Positions 1-5,463 of a stretch of DNA of 7,823 nt are shown here, piece after piece (positions within the stretch are counted from its first letter, which is position 1; each line of letters begins with the position of its first letter). Both the position numbers and the translations under genes were made by a program. Origin of the DNA: Bacteroidota bacterium (lineage in GTDB: Bacteria > Bacteroidota > Ignavibacteria > T3Sed10-11); NCBI GenBank assembly GCA_007128495.1, contig SKXH01000031.1:1-7823 (forward strand), in the 5' to 3' direction. The notes under the pieces were generated by a model. That model was given only the letters and a program-made list of their open reading frames with translations. It did no database searches and had not been told where the DNA came from.

Positions 1-1
1 C

Positions 2-2062
2 GGGTTGTTTCACTTCCAGAAAGAAAAAGGCCGTCCCGCCGATCCCGACGAGCTGACGCCCGACCTGAAGATCGACGATAAGGTTTTAAAAGATATTATC
101 AAGGGATTGTATTATCCGGAAAGTCCGTATGAGTTTTCGGTTTTACCGGTGGATATACTCGGACACGTGTATGAGCGCTTTCTCGGAAAAGTAATTCGAT
201 TGACAGCAGGTGGTAGAGCAAAAGTCGAAGAGAAACCCGAAGTACGCAAAGCCGGAGGAGTTTATTATACACCGAAATATATCGTCGAATATATAGTAAA
301 AAATACGGTGGGGAAATTACTTGAGGACAAAAAGCCGAAACAAGTGGAAAAGATCCGCATTCTCGATCCGGCGTGCGGTTCGGGTTCATTTCTCATCGGT
401 GCATATGAGTACCTTCTTGACTGGCACAGAGATTGGTATGTCGAAAACGATCCATCGAAGCATACAAAACAAATATATCAGGGAGCCGGTGATCAGTGGT
501 ATCTCACCACGGCGGAAAAGAAGAAAATACTTCTTAATAATATATACGGAGTAGACATAGACGCGCAGGCGGTGGAAGTGACGAAATTAAACTTATTGTT
601 GAAAGCTCTCGAAGGTGAGAGCGAAGAAACCCTCGAAAGCCAGCTCAAAATGTTCCGCGAACGCGCACTGCCGGATCTCCGTGGCAACATTAAATGCGGC
701 AACTCCCTCATCGGTCCCGATTTTTATGACGATACACAGCTTGACCTTCTCGATGATGAAGAGCGGTACCGGATTAATGCGTTTGATTGGGAGCGGGAGT
801 TTGAGGAGATTATGAAGGATGGCGGTTTTGATGCGGTGATTGGGAATCCGCCGTGGCGAGATATTAAAGGAATGGATCCCGTTTTAGTTGACTATTATTT
901 TGAGAGATATTCAACTACACACAATAGGATGAATATCTATGCTACCTTTCTCCATAAAGCTATAGACTTGGTTAATACAAAAGGTTTTCTTGGTTTTATA
1001 ACACCGAGTTCTTATTTCACACAGAGTTCTTATGAAAAATTACGTGATTATTTATTAAACGATTCTACACCAATTAATATCGTTAGGCTTCCTGACAATA
1101 CATTTAAAGGAGTGAAACTGGAATGTGCGATTTCAATTTATGAGAAATTAGTTAATAAACATGCAAGCTGTTTGGTGAAAATTTACAATCCTGATAAGAC
1201 TATTAGCGAAATAAATGATTATAATCTACAATCAGAAAAAATAGTAAGTCCGTATAATTGGTTAAAGGGTAGCAGCAATACTTTTAATATATATGTTTCC
1301 GATAAAGAACAAGTAATATTGGAAAAAATTGAAGAAGGTAATGTGGCGCTTATTGATATTAGTGATTTTTCCCTTGGATTAACACCCTATGACAAATATA
1401 AAGGTCATACTGAAGAACAAATAAAGAACAAGGTGTTTCATGCAAATAGAAAGAAAAACAAAACATTTAAGCCTTTACTTTCTGGATCAGACATAACAAG
1501 ATATTCCGTTCACTGGAATGGTAAGCAATGGATTAGCTATGGCGAATGGCTTGGTGCTCCGAGAGAGAAAAGATTTTTTACAGAACCTCGGATACTTGTT
1601 CGACAGATAATCAGTGGTGATCCACTTCGTATATATGCCGGTTATACCGAAGACGAATTATACAATACACAGATAGCATTTAATATATTGTTAAAACAAG
1701 GGACAAATATCGAATTAAAATATATTTTAGGTATATTAAATTCGACGTTAATGACATTTTATCATAGATATAAATTTCTGGATGAATCAAAGAAAACATT
1801 CCAGAAAATTTTAATACAAGATGCGAAACAATTCCCTATTGTAAACACTGATAATAAAGAACTTCAGAAACAAATTGTTTTATGTGTTAATACTATTATT
1901 GACTTGAAAAAGAAATTATTAAAGGCCAAATCCGCTCCCGAAAAAACCACCATCCAGCGCCAGATCGATGCGACTGACAGGCAGATTGATGAGCTGGTGT
2001 ATGAGTTGTATGGGTTGGGGGAGGAGGAGCGGCGAATAATTGAGGGCGATAATGTAAGATAA
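2..2062 (+). CDS. Eco57I/type IIG-like DNA adenine-N6 methyltransferase with specificity domain (5' end outside window)
   Basis: The product transfers a methyl group from S-adenosylmethionine to adenine in a specific DNA site, and in type IIG enzymes an N-terminal nuclease is fused to it. Numbering the visible part from codon TTG at 5: a GVYYTP motif lies at 85-90, SAM motif I DPACGSGSFL at 121-130, an acidic YGVDID strand at 181-186, and catalytic motif IV NPPW at 281-284. After this come the FITPSSYF block (331-338) and a TaqI-like target-recognition region with LLSGSDITRY (491-500) and ILGILNSTL (574-582). The C-terminal tail (640-685) is charged and helical. The frame is open to the left edge, so the true start and any nuclease domain lie outside the window; whether it cuts DNA cannot be judged. 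The reading frame is intact here. Family assignment is firm, but the exact subtype (type IIG, or a stand-alone or BREX-type methylase) is inferred. Confidence 0.9.
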   Translation, partial: GLFHFQKEKGRPADPDELTPDLKIDDKVLKDIIKGLYYPESPYEFSVLPVDILGHVYERFLGKVIRLTAGGRAKVEEKPEVRKAGGVYYTPKYIVEYIVKNTVGKLLEDKKPKQVEKIRILDPACGSGSFLIGAYEYLLDWHRDWYVENDPSKHTKQIYQGAGDQWYLTTAEKKKILLNNIYGVDIDAQAVEVTKLNLLLKALEGESEETLESQLKMFRERALPDLRGNIKCGNSLIGPDFYDDTQLDLLDDEERYRINAFDWEREFEEIMKDGGFDAVIGNPPWRDIKGMDPVLVDYYFERYSTTHNRMNIYATFLHKAIDLVNTKGFLGFITPSSYFTQSSYEKLRDYLLNDSTPINIVRLPDNTFKGVKLECAISIYEKLVNKHASCLVKIYNPDKTISEINDYNLQSEKIVSPYNWLKGSSNTFNIYVSDKEQVILEKIEEGNVALIDISDFSLGLTPYDKYKGHTEEQIKNKVFHANRKKNKTFKPLLSGSDITRYSVHWNGKQWISYGEWLGAPREKRFFTEPRILVRQIISGDPLRIYAGYTEDELYNTQIAFNILLKQGTNIELKYILGILNSTLMTFYHRYKFLDESKKTFQKILIQDAKQFPIVNTDNKELQKQIVLCVNTIIDLKKKLLKAKSAPEKTTIQRQIDATDRQIDELVYELYGLGEEERRIIEGDNVR
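866..1920 (+). other. AT-rich specificity-domain segment inside the methyltransferase gene
   Basis: The base composition changes abruptly within one uninterrupted gene. Sample 60-base blocks hold 36 G+C at 661-720, 14 at 1201-1260, 12 at 1861-1920 and 33 at 1921-1980. The left edge falls just after the NPPW motif, and the right edge just before the last ~45 codons. The segment codes for the target-recognition part of the protein. The simplest reading is a specificity domain imported from an AT-rich donor by recombination in the conserved flanks. The compositional shift is seen directly; the exchange is inferred. Confidence 0.7.
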
Positions 2063-2156
2063 ATTACTATATATCGTTTATATCTCTATACCCGGAAAAG
2101 GTCACTATCTAGTGCCGTTTCAAGTAAGTATGTTTTCATTTGCTATCCTCCCACAT

Positions 2157-2243
2157 ATCCTTCGACGGAGTTTATCCCGCAACAGCGGGGCTCAGGATGA
2201 CATCCTGCGCGCGCCATGTCAGACTGAGCGGAGTCGAAGTCTG
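2157..2243. repeat. interspersed palindromic repeat (TCGAC/GTCGA ends)
   Basis: The ends read CCTTCGACGGAG on the left and GCGGAGTCGAAGTC on the right, an inverted pair. An inner block GCTCAGGATGACA faces TGTCAGACTGAGC, and a small hairpin CCCGC...GCGGG lies inside the left arm. From general knowledge, sequences of the type CCTTCGACTCCGCTCAGGAT occur many times between genes in environmental bacterial genomes. The left arm appears to carry an extra ~20 bases compared with the right arm. Function is unknown; it may be a non-autonomous mobile element. Confidence 0.7.
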
Positions 2244-2645
2244 CATGCGATGGGAAAAGAAATGAAATCTGATTTAATTGAAACTGCACTAGGGAGAACC
2301 GACAAGTTGGTTGATGTGCTGATAGATTATCTCGTGGTTTATTCAGGAGATTTATGTGGTTAACAATTGTCTAATATAGCAAAATATTGCAAATTAGTAA
2401 TAAATAAACAAATATTTTGTAGTTTAAAGGGATTTTTTTTTGAAAATGCAATAATTAATTAATAAATTATAGGGCTAGATATAGAAAGTATGTAATGCAG
2501 AATATTAACATTTTAGTCAGATTAAATATTATACATAGTTTTATGTAGTTGTCTTATCTCTATATCATTTATTGAAATTGGCATAGTATTTGTTGATTTA
2601 GAACAATTTGGTAAATGATAGTTATCAATTTAAACTAAATATTCG
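2244..2645. other. AT-rich intergenic region, no convincing gene
   Basis: Nothing here can be called a gene with confidence. A 37-codon frame at 2251-2363 (MGKEMKSDLIETALG... ) has no ribosome binding site, starts right after the palindromic repeat and matches no family I know; it could be a gene scrap. The rest is very AT-rich. A perfect 9-base inverted repeat, CAAAATATT at 2380-2388 and AATATTTTG at 2411-2419, could be an operator or chance in such DNA. A run of nine T at about 2432 lacks a GC stem, so I do not call a terminator. The promoter of the protease gene should lie here, but no clear -35/-10 pair stands out. Confidence 0.5.
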
Positions 2646-3650
2646 ATGGATTTATCAGATAGAAGAAAATTATTAAGTAGTTTTGAAGAACAATTTAGTG
2701 GAATTCCACTTGTATATTTTACAAGTGAAAGAAAGCCACCAAGGTTATTTTCTTCGCAGATTGCATTAGATGTTTTGCCTCTGTTTTATAAACATATTGC
2801 GAAATTAAAAGAAAATAAAGATAAATTTGATAGAATTTGTTTGTTTTTATGTAGTAACGGAGGTAATTTAGATGCACCTTGGCCAATAGTAAGTTTATTG
2901 CGGGAATATTGCAAGGAACTGTATGTTATTGTCCCGTATAAAGCTTTGAGTGCTGCAACATTGATAGCTCTCGGAGCAGATAAAATTGTGATGACTCCAT
3001 TATCACAACTAAGCCCTGTTGATCCTCAAGGCAATTTTGAGAAGGATGGAAAAAAGATTAATATTGAGGTGGAAGATGTTTTAGGGTTTGTAGATTTTGC
3101 GAAAGATAAAATAGGTCTTGCAGATCAATCTTCATTAACTGAAGTGTTGAAGCTAATAAGTTCAGAAGTGCATCCGACAATACTTGGGTCTGTAAATCGG
3201 ACATATTCATTAATTAGAAGATTATCTGAAAATTTATTGAAAACCCACATGAAAAATTTGAATGATGAGAAGAGAATTTCACAGATTGTTGATAATTTGA
3301 CACAAAAATTATTTTCCCATAGGCATTTTATAAATAGAGAAGAAGCTAGAAATGATGTTGGTTTTAAAGATATAGTCGAGTATGCAAATGATGATCAAGA
3401 ATTAATAATGAATCAAATGTTCGATGTTTATTATAATCAATTATTGGAGATAGAAAATCCATTCAATCCGATAAAGTATTTGGGGAAAGATAATGATTTG
3501 GAACAAATTAGTGTCAACAGAGCTATAATAGAGACAGAAAAATTAACAAATATTTTTAAATCTGAATTAGTAATTAAAAGATTAAAGGATGCAAAACAGG
3601 AATCTATAGATGTGTCTATTATTAGCTCTAGATGGGAAATCATAAGTTAA
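2646..3650 (+). CDS. SDH_sah-type (ClpP/SppA-like) serine protease
   Basis: This 334-residue protein looks like a member of the SDH_sah family, a branch of the ClpP/crotonase-fold serine peptidases related to signal peptide peptidase SppA. The first strand and oxyanion-type loop are FLCSNGGN at 67-74. The presumed nucleophile is Ser102 in YKALSAATLIALGAD. The family hallmark LSPVDPQ follows at 122-128, and SHRHFINREEA (224-234) matches a conserved SH...I.REEA block in the C-terminal half. I see no signal peptide or membrane helix, so it should be cytosolic. Codons are very AT-rich, like the methyltransferase insert and unlike the gene on the right, which suggests horizontal arrival. There is no clear Shine-Dalgarno before the ATG. 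A small acidic protein gene starts 11 bases after the stop, so the two are probably one operon. Substrate is unknown; a defence role is inferred from the neighbours only. Confidence 0.82.
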   Translation: MDLSDRRKLLSSFEEQFSGIPLVYFTSERKPPRLFSSQIALDVLPLFYKHIAKLKENKDKFDRICLFLCSNGGNLDAPWPIVSLLREYCKELYVIVPYKALSAATLIALGADKIVMTPLSQLSPVDPQGNFEKDGKKINIEVEDVLGFVDFAKDKIGLADQSSLTEVLKLISSEVHPTILGSVNRTYSLIRRLSENLLKTHMKNLNDEKRISQIVDNLTQKLFSHRHFINREEARNDVGFKDIVEYANDDQELIMNQMFDVYYNQLLEIENPFNPIKYLGKDNDLEQISVNRAIIETEKLTNIFKSELVIKRLKDAKQESIDVSIISSRWEIIS

Positions 3651-3657
3651 GGGAGGT
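3651..3657 (+). promoter_or_regulatory. ribosome binding site that fixes the start of the acidic protein
   Basis: GGGAGGT directly follows the TAA of the protease gene and sits 4 bases before the ATG at 3662. An in-frame ATG at 3632 lies inside the protease gene and lacks such a site, so 3662 is the better start. The placement suggests re-initiation by ribosomes finishing the protease. Confidence 0.8.
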
Positions 3658-3661
3658 AGCC

Positions 3662-3973
3662 ATGATTAATATTATATATAGAACAAGTATTGAAGAAGAT
3701 GCAGAAATACTTGAGTTGTTGGGGGATGAATATGATGATTCGGGTAACACATCAAAAATCTATGATTATGATGAAACTCCTATTGAGAAAGAGCTTATTT
3801 ACGCGGAGGTCGGTCCAAATAATATTAAATATTTTGTTCGACCTATTGACAAAGGACAAATGTGGTATTGGTCTCAGAAGTGGCAGGAAATGGAGCAAGA
3901 AGCAGATAAAGATTTTGAGACTGGAAAAACAGAGGAATTTAATAATATGGATGATTTCATAAATTCTCTATGA
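3662..3973 (+). CDS. small acidic antitoxin-like protein
   Basis: The product has 103 residues and is rich in Asp and Glu. I do not recognise a named family for the whole protein. Its C-terminal half, MWYWSQKWQEMEQEADKD followed by FETGKTEEFNN and MDDFINSL, resembles the toxin-binding tails of many type II antitoxins: a W..W..E.EAD.D..G...F....D.I..L pattern. A RelE-like toxin start follows one base after its stop codon, which is the usual antitoxin-toxin order. It is therefore probably the antitoxin of a RelE/ParE-type pair, and it remains intact although the toxin is broken. No helix-turn-helix or ribbon-helix-helix is obvious in the N-terminal part, so self-repression is uncertain. Because it is coupled to the protease gene, a role as partner or regulator of the protease is an alternative. 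Confidence 0.65.
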   Translation: MINIIYRTSIEEDAEILELLGDEYDDSGNTSKIYDYDETPIEKELIYAEVGPNNIKYFVRPIDKGQMWYWSQKWQEMEQEADKDFETGKTEEFNNMDDFINSL

Positions 3974-3974
3974 A

Positions 3975-4121
3975 ATGCCAAGATATATTAGATCATCACA
4001 ATTTAAGAAGAGCTTCCGGTCTCTCCCTAAACACGTGCAGGATAAAGCAATAAAAGCTTTTGAATTGTTTAAAAAAGATCCATTTCACCAAAATTATTAT
4101 AACCACCTAATCATGTTATAA
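3975..4121 (+). pseudogene. truncated RelE/ParE-type toxin
   Basis: This frame encodes 48 residues beginning MPRYIRSSQFKKSFRSLPKH, then VQDKAIKAFELFKKDPFH. That is the N-terminal helix pair typical of RelE/ParE-superfamily toxins, which are normally about 85-95 residues long. After DPFH (residue 38) the likeness fades, and a TAA follows ten codons later. The beta sheet carrying the RNase or gyrase-binding residues is missing, so the protein should not be a working toxin. It begins one base after the stop of the acidic antitoxin-like gene. About ten bases past its stop, a decayed copy of the methyltransferase tail begins, so the toxin's end was probably lost where foreign DNA was joined. Confidence 0.75.
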
Positions 4122-4130
4122 TTATGATCA

Positions 4131-4255
4131 ACCCCAGTTCGATACGACAGACAGTCAGATTGATGATCTGATGCATGAATTTAGAGTTTATCCGCGTTGT
4201 ATGCAGGAGGTTGGGGAAGGAGGAGCGGAGGATAGTTGAGGGCGATAATGTATAA
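4131..4255 (+). pseudogene. decayed copy A of the methyltransferase 3' end
   Basis: This stretch aligns to the last ~100 bases of the methyltransferase gene (about 1955-2059). For example, CAGATTGATGAGCTGGTG there is CAGATTGATGATCTGATG here, and the ends share TTGAGGGCGATAATGTA. Read with frame corrections it gives QFDTTDSQIDDLMHEF and later EERRIVEGDNV before a stop. The intact gene has RQIDATDRQIDELVYEL and EERRIIEGDNV. About 20 extra bases have entered after the GAATTT at 4167-4172. Only the tail is present; no methylase core lies before it. Confidence 0.8.
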
Positions 4256-4261
4256 TTATTT

Positions 4262-4361
4262 AAACGCAGAGACGCAGAGTTCGCAGAGAATGGTTTTAAG
4301 AGACCTCTGCGTGACTCCGCGCTCTCCGCGTCTTTGCGTTAGTATTCTAAATTAATTCGCC
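4262..4361. repeat. GCAGAG palindromic repeat, copy 1
   Basis: A 100-base element with inverted ends: AACGCAGAGACGCAGAG on the left and CTCCGCGTCTTTGCGTT on the right, with CGCAGAG facing CTCTGCG inside. It shares nearly all its sequence with 5029-5125, including the flank AGTATTCTAAATTAATTCGC beyond the palindrome. From general knowledge, ACGCAGAGACGCAGAG-type repeats are scattered between genes in many environmental bacteria. It begins about seven bases after the end of methyltransferase tail copy A. Confidence 0.85.
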
Positions 4362-4371
4362 CTAGTGTCCG

Positions 4372-4420
4372 ACCCCGAACATACCGCCACCCGGCGCCAG
4401 ATCGATGAGCCGGTGAAATA
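4372..4420 (+). pseudogene. decayed copy B of the methyltransferase 3' end
   Basis: A second, shorter relic of the same tail. CCCGAACATACCGCCACC and GGCGCCAGATCGATG match CCCGAAAAAACCACCATCCA and GCGCCAGATCGATG of the intact gene (1938-1970). In protein it reads PEHTATRRQIDEPVKY, against PEKTTIQRQID then ELVYE. Exactly 21 bases are missing, between the two near-identical words CAGATCGATG and CAGATTGATG of the intact gene. That is the product expected from slippage or recombination between them. The likeness ends soon afterwards. Confidence 0.65.
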
Positions 4421-4424
4421 TTAG

Positions 4425-4453
4425 TTAAAAATTCATATATTGATTTCTATAAT
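4425..4453 (+). promoter_or_regulatory. possible promoter of the short structured transcript
   Basis: A perfect TATAAT (4448-4453) has TTAAAA (4425-4430) 17 bases upstream, a 4 of 6 match to the -35 consensus TTGACA. Transcription would begin near 4460, just before two hairpins and a terminator. The local DNA is AT-rich, so a chance match is possible. Confidence 0.4.
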
Positions 4454-4454
4454 C

Positions 4455-4523
4455 ATCCCCGGTTGGCTCCATCATTTCGGAGTCGCCGGCCACCCCCGGG
4501 TTGCGATCCGGGGGATTTTTATT
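4455..4523 (+). ncRNA. candidate small structured RNA
   Basis: About 65 bases fold into two consecutive hairpins. In the first, GGTTGGC (4461-4467) pairs fully with GCCGGCC (4485-4491) if two G-U pairs are allowed, and an inner TCC/GGA pair leaves a GTC bulge. The second is the intrinsic terminator at 4493-4520. A TATAAT box lies just upstream. No reading frame of useful length fits. It could be a small RNA, an untranslated leader, or a leftover double terminator from a lost gene. I know of no named RNA family that matches. Confidence 0.4.
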
Positions 4524-4524
4524 T
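4493..4524 (+). terminator. Rho-independent terminator
   Basis: CCCCCGG (4493-4499) and CCGGGGG (4508-4514) form a perfect 7-bp GC stem around the loop GTTGCGAT, followed at once by ATTTTTATTT. It is read on the plus strand. It would stop readthrough from the methyltransferase relics before hicB copy 1. Confidence 0.75.
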
Positions 4525-4556
4525 CTATCCCTCCGATTTAGCTTCTATAAAAATTT

Positions 4557-4583
4557 CCTGAACTTCTTCTTGATGCATTCAGG
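4557..4583. promoter_or_regulatory. inverted repeat upstream of hicB copy 1, possible operator
   Basis: CCTGAA (4557-4562) and TTCAGG (4578-4583) are perfect inverted arms separated by 15 bases, 47 bases before the hicB start. hicBA operons are commonly self-regulated at such sites, but no convincing -35/-10 pair can be placed next to it. Low certainty. Confidence 0.3.
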
Positions 4584-4630
4584 CATAAAATTTTGCAAAT
4601 TGTTTAAGTTAATTATTACGAGGATGAGCA

Positions 4631-4836
4631 ATGAACGAAATTATATTTTTAGTTGAGGAAGCACCGGAGGGTGGTTACACTGCCCGTGCAGTGGGTCAAT
4701 CTATATTTACCGAAGCAGCTACAATCGAAGAACTTCGGAATGAAGTGAGAGATGCCGAAAATGTCATTTCGATCCTGGTACCGAACCGAAAATAATCCGG
4801 CTTCATTTTGTTCGCGAAGAAGTAATTGATCTATGA
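4631..4836 (+). pseudogene. hicB: hicB antitoxin copy 1, frameshifted
   Basis: HicB-type antitoxins bind and neutralise the HicA mRNA interferase. The frame starts at ATG 4631, 7 bases after a GAGG site (4620-4623), and reads MNEIIFLVEEAPEGGYTARA, then VGQSIFTEAATIEELRNEV. This is the partial RNase-H fold of the short HicB type. After RDA at about 4756 one base is missing. The raw frame goes off to a false stop at 54 residues, while the +1 frame continues with KCHFDPGTEPKIIRLHFVRE and EVIDL to TGA at 4834-4836. With one base restored the gene would be 69 codons including the stop, a normal size. Its stop overlaps the hicA start as ATGA, as in live hicBA pairs. As it stands it is broken, unless the base is a sequencing error. 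Confidence 0.82.
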
Positions 4837-5030
4837 AACTTCCCCGAGATATATCCGTAGTAGAACTAACCAACAAACTCTCTCGTGTCGGTTATCGGAT
4901 AACACGACAAACAGGAAGCCATATACGACTTACAACTGAAAAAGAGGGATCACCATTCCTGCCCATAAATCACTTCGAATTGGCACATTATCATCGATAA
5001 TAGCAGAGCAGAGGTTGCACAACATCTCAA
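4833..5030 (+). pseudogene. hicA: hicA toxin copy 1, frameshifted and cut off
   Basis: HicA toxins cut mRNA using a histidine on a double-stranded-RNA-binding-like fold. The start overlaps the hicB stop. The frame reads MKLPRDISVVELTNKLSRVG, then YRITRQTGSHIRLTTEKEGS, with the catalytic-type His in TGSH intact. Two bases are then missing near 4945, so the raw frame ends at 5000 after 55 residues. Restoring the frame gives TIPAHKSLRIGTLSSIIAE, typical of HicA. Next, a 5-base tandem duplication in AGCAGAGCAGAGG (about 5002-5014) shifts it again, and the correct frame resumes as VAQHLK. The gene then runs into palindromic repeat copy 2 at 5029, so its last ~10 codons are lost. Confidence 0.8.
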
Positions 5031-5125
5031 AGCAGAGGCGCAGAGTTCGCAGAGAATGATTTAGAAACCTCTGCGTGACTCCGCGCTCTCTGCGTCTTTG
5101 CGTTAGTATTCTAAATTAATTCGCC
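5029..5125. repeat. GCAGAG palindromic repeat, copy 2
   Basis: 97 bases, nearly the same as 4262-4361. The left arm AAAGCAGAGGCGCAGAG has one gap and one change. From ACCTCTGCGTGACTCC to the shared end AAATTAATTCGCC only one base differs over about 60. It lies exactly at the joint between the broken 3' end of hicA copy 1 and the broken 5' end of hicB copy 2. It therefore marks an insertion or a recombination junction. Confidence 0.85.
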
Positions 5126-5228
5126 GCAAAGGCCGATACATTAGAAACATGCCGCAGGGAACTTCAGGAAACTCTGGAAGAATGGATTTTAATACGGCAT
5201 AGATCTCAATGTGAAAAAAGCCGTCTGA
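5126..5228 (+). pseudogene. hicB: hicB antitoxin copy 2, 5'-truncated remnant
   Basis: Immediately after the repeat the frame reads AKADTLETCRRELQETLEEW, the C-terminal helix of HicB-type antitoxins (compare the usual GDTLEECR..L.EALE.W). Then, in a different frame, YGIDLNVKKAV runs to TGA at 5226-5228, which matches the usual IDGI.L.V end. Perhaps a dozen or more codons are missing between the two parts, and everything before residue ~40 of a normal HicB is gone at the repeat border. The stop lies two bases before the hicA copy 2 start. It is a clear relic with no coding potential left. Confidence 0.75.
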
Positions 5229-5230
5229 AC

Positions 5231-5454
5231 ATGGCAAATATTACTCCTCTGTCATAGAAGGAATTCGTCCGTAAGCTTAAACGTCTTGGGTTTTAAGGTC
5301 CTTATTCCATTCCGGTGGAAAACATCCCTTCATGGTTAAAGGAGATATGACTCTCACGATTCCCAATCCCCACTCAAAAGATATCGGTGTAGAACTTCAG
5401 AAAAGAATTTGTAAGCAAGGTAAAATTTCCAGAAAAGATTGGTTAGATGCCTAA
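5231..5454 (+). pseudogene. hicA: hicA toxin copy 2, with two internal stops and a 5-bp duplication
   Basis: From ATG 5231 the frame reads MANITPLS, stop (TAG), KEFVRKLKRLGF, stop (TAA), GPYS. A 5-base tandem duplication ATTCCATTCC then breaks the frame. After it the text continues cleanly as GGKHPFMVKGDMTLTIPNPH, then SKDIGVELQKRICKQGKISR and KDWLDA, to TAA at 5452-5454. This is a textbook HicA of the YcfA-like kind, with the catalytic His in GGKH. Removing the five extra bases gives exactly 73 codons including the stop, so this is an almost complete but dead gene. It belongs to a different HicA subtype from copy 1 (GGKHPFMVKG versus TGSHIRLTT), so the two pairs were separate acquisitions, not a local duplication. 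Confidence 0.85.
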
Positions 5455-5463
5455 AAAACGCCG

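Noticed and set aside
2112..2363. 83-codon open frame on the plus strand
   Set aside because: Its first half is a translation of the palindromic repeat, it has no ribosome binding site, and no part resembles a known family.
3632..3661. Upstream in-frame ATG giving a 113-residue version of the acidic protein
   Set aside because: It lies inside the protease gene with no ribosome site, while GGGAGGT precedes the ATG at 3662.
4461..4520. tRNA or tRNA-like fold
   Set aside because: Two consecutive hairpins followed by a T-run fit a terminator. There is no acceptor stem, anticodon arm or TTCGA-type loop.
4649..4876. 75-codon open frame on the minus strand
   Set aside because: It is the reverse of the hicBA copy 1 relic, whose plus-strand protein text is clearly HicB and HicA.
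4262..5125. CRISPR-like repeat pair
   Set aside because: Only two ~100-base palindromic units lie about 770 bases apart with genes between them. There is no regular spacing and there are no spacers.
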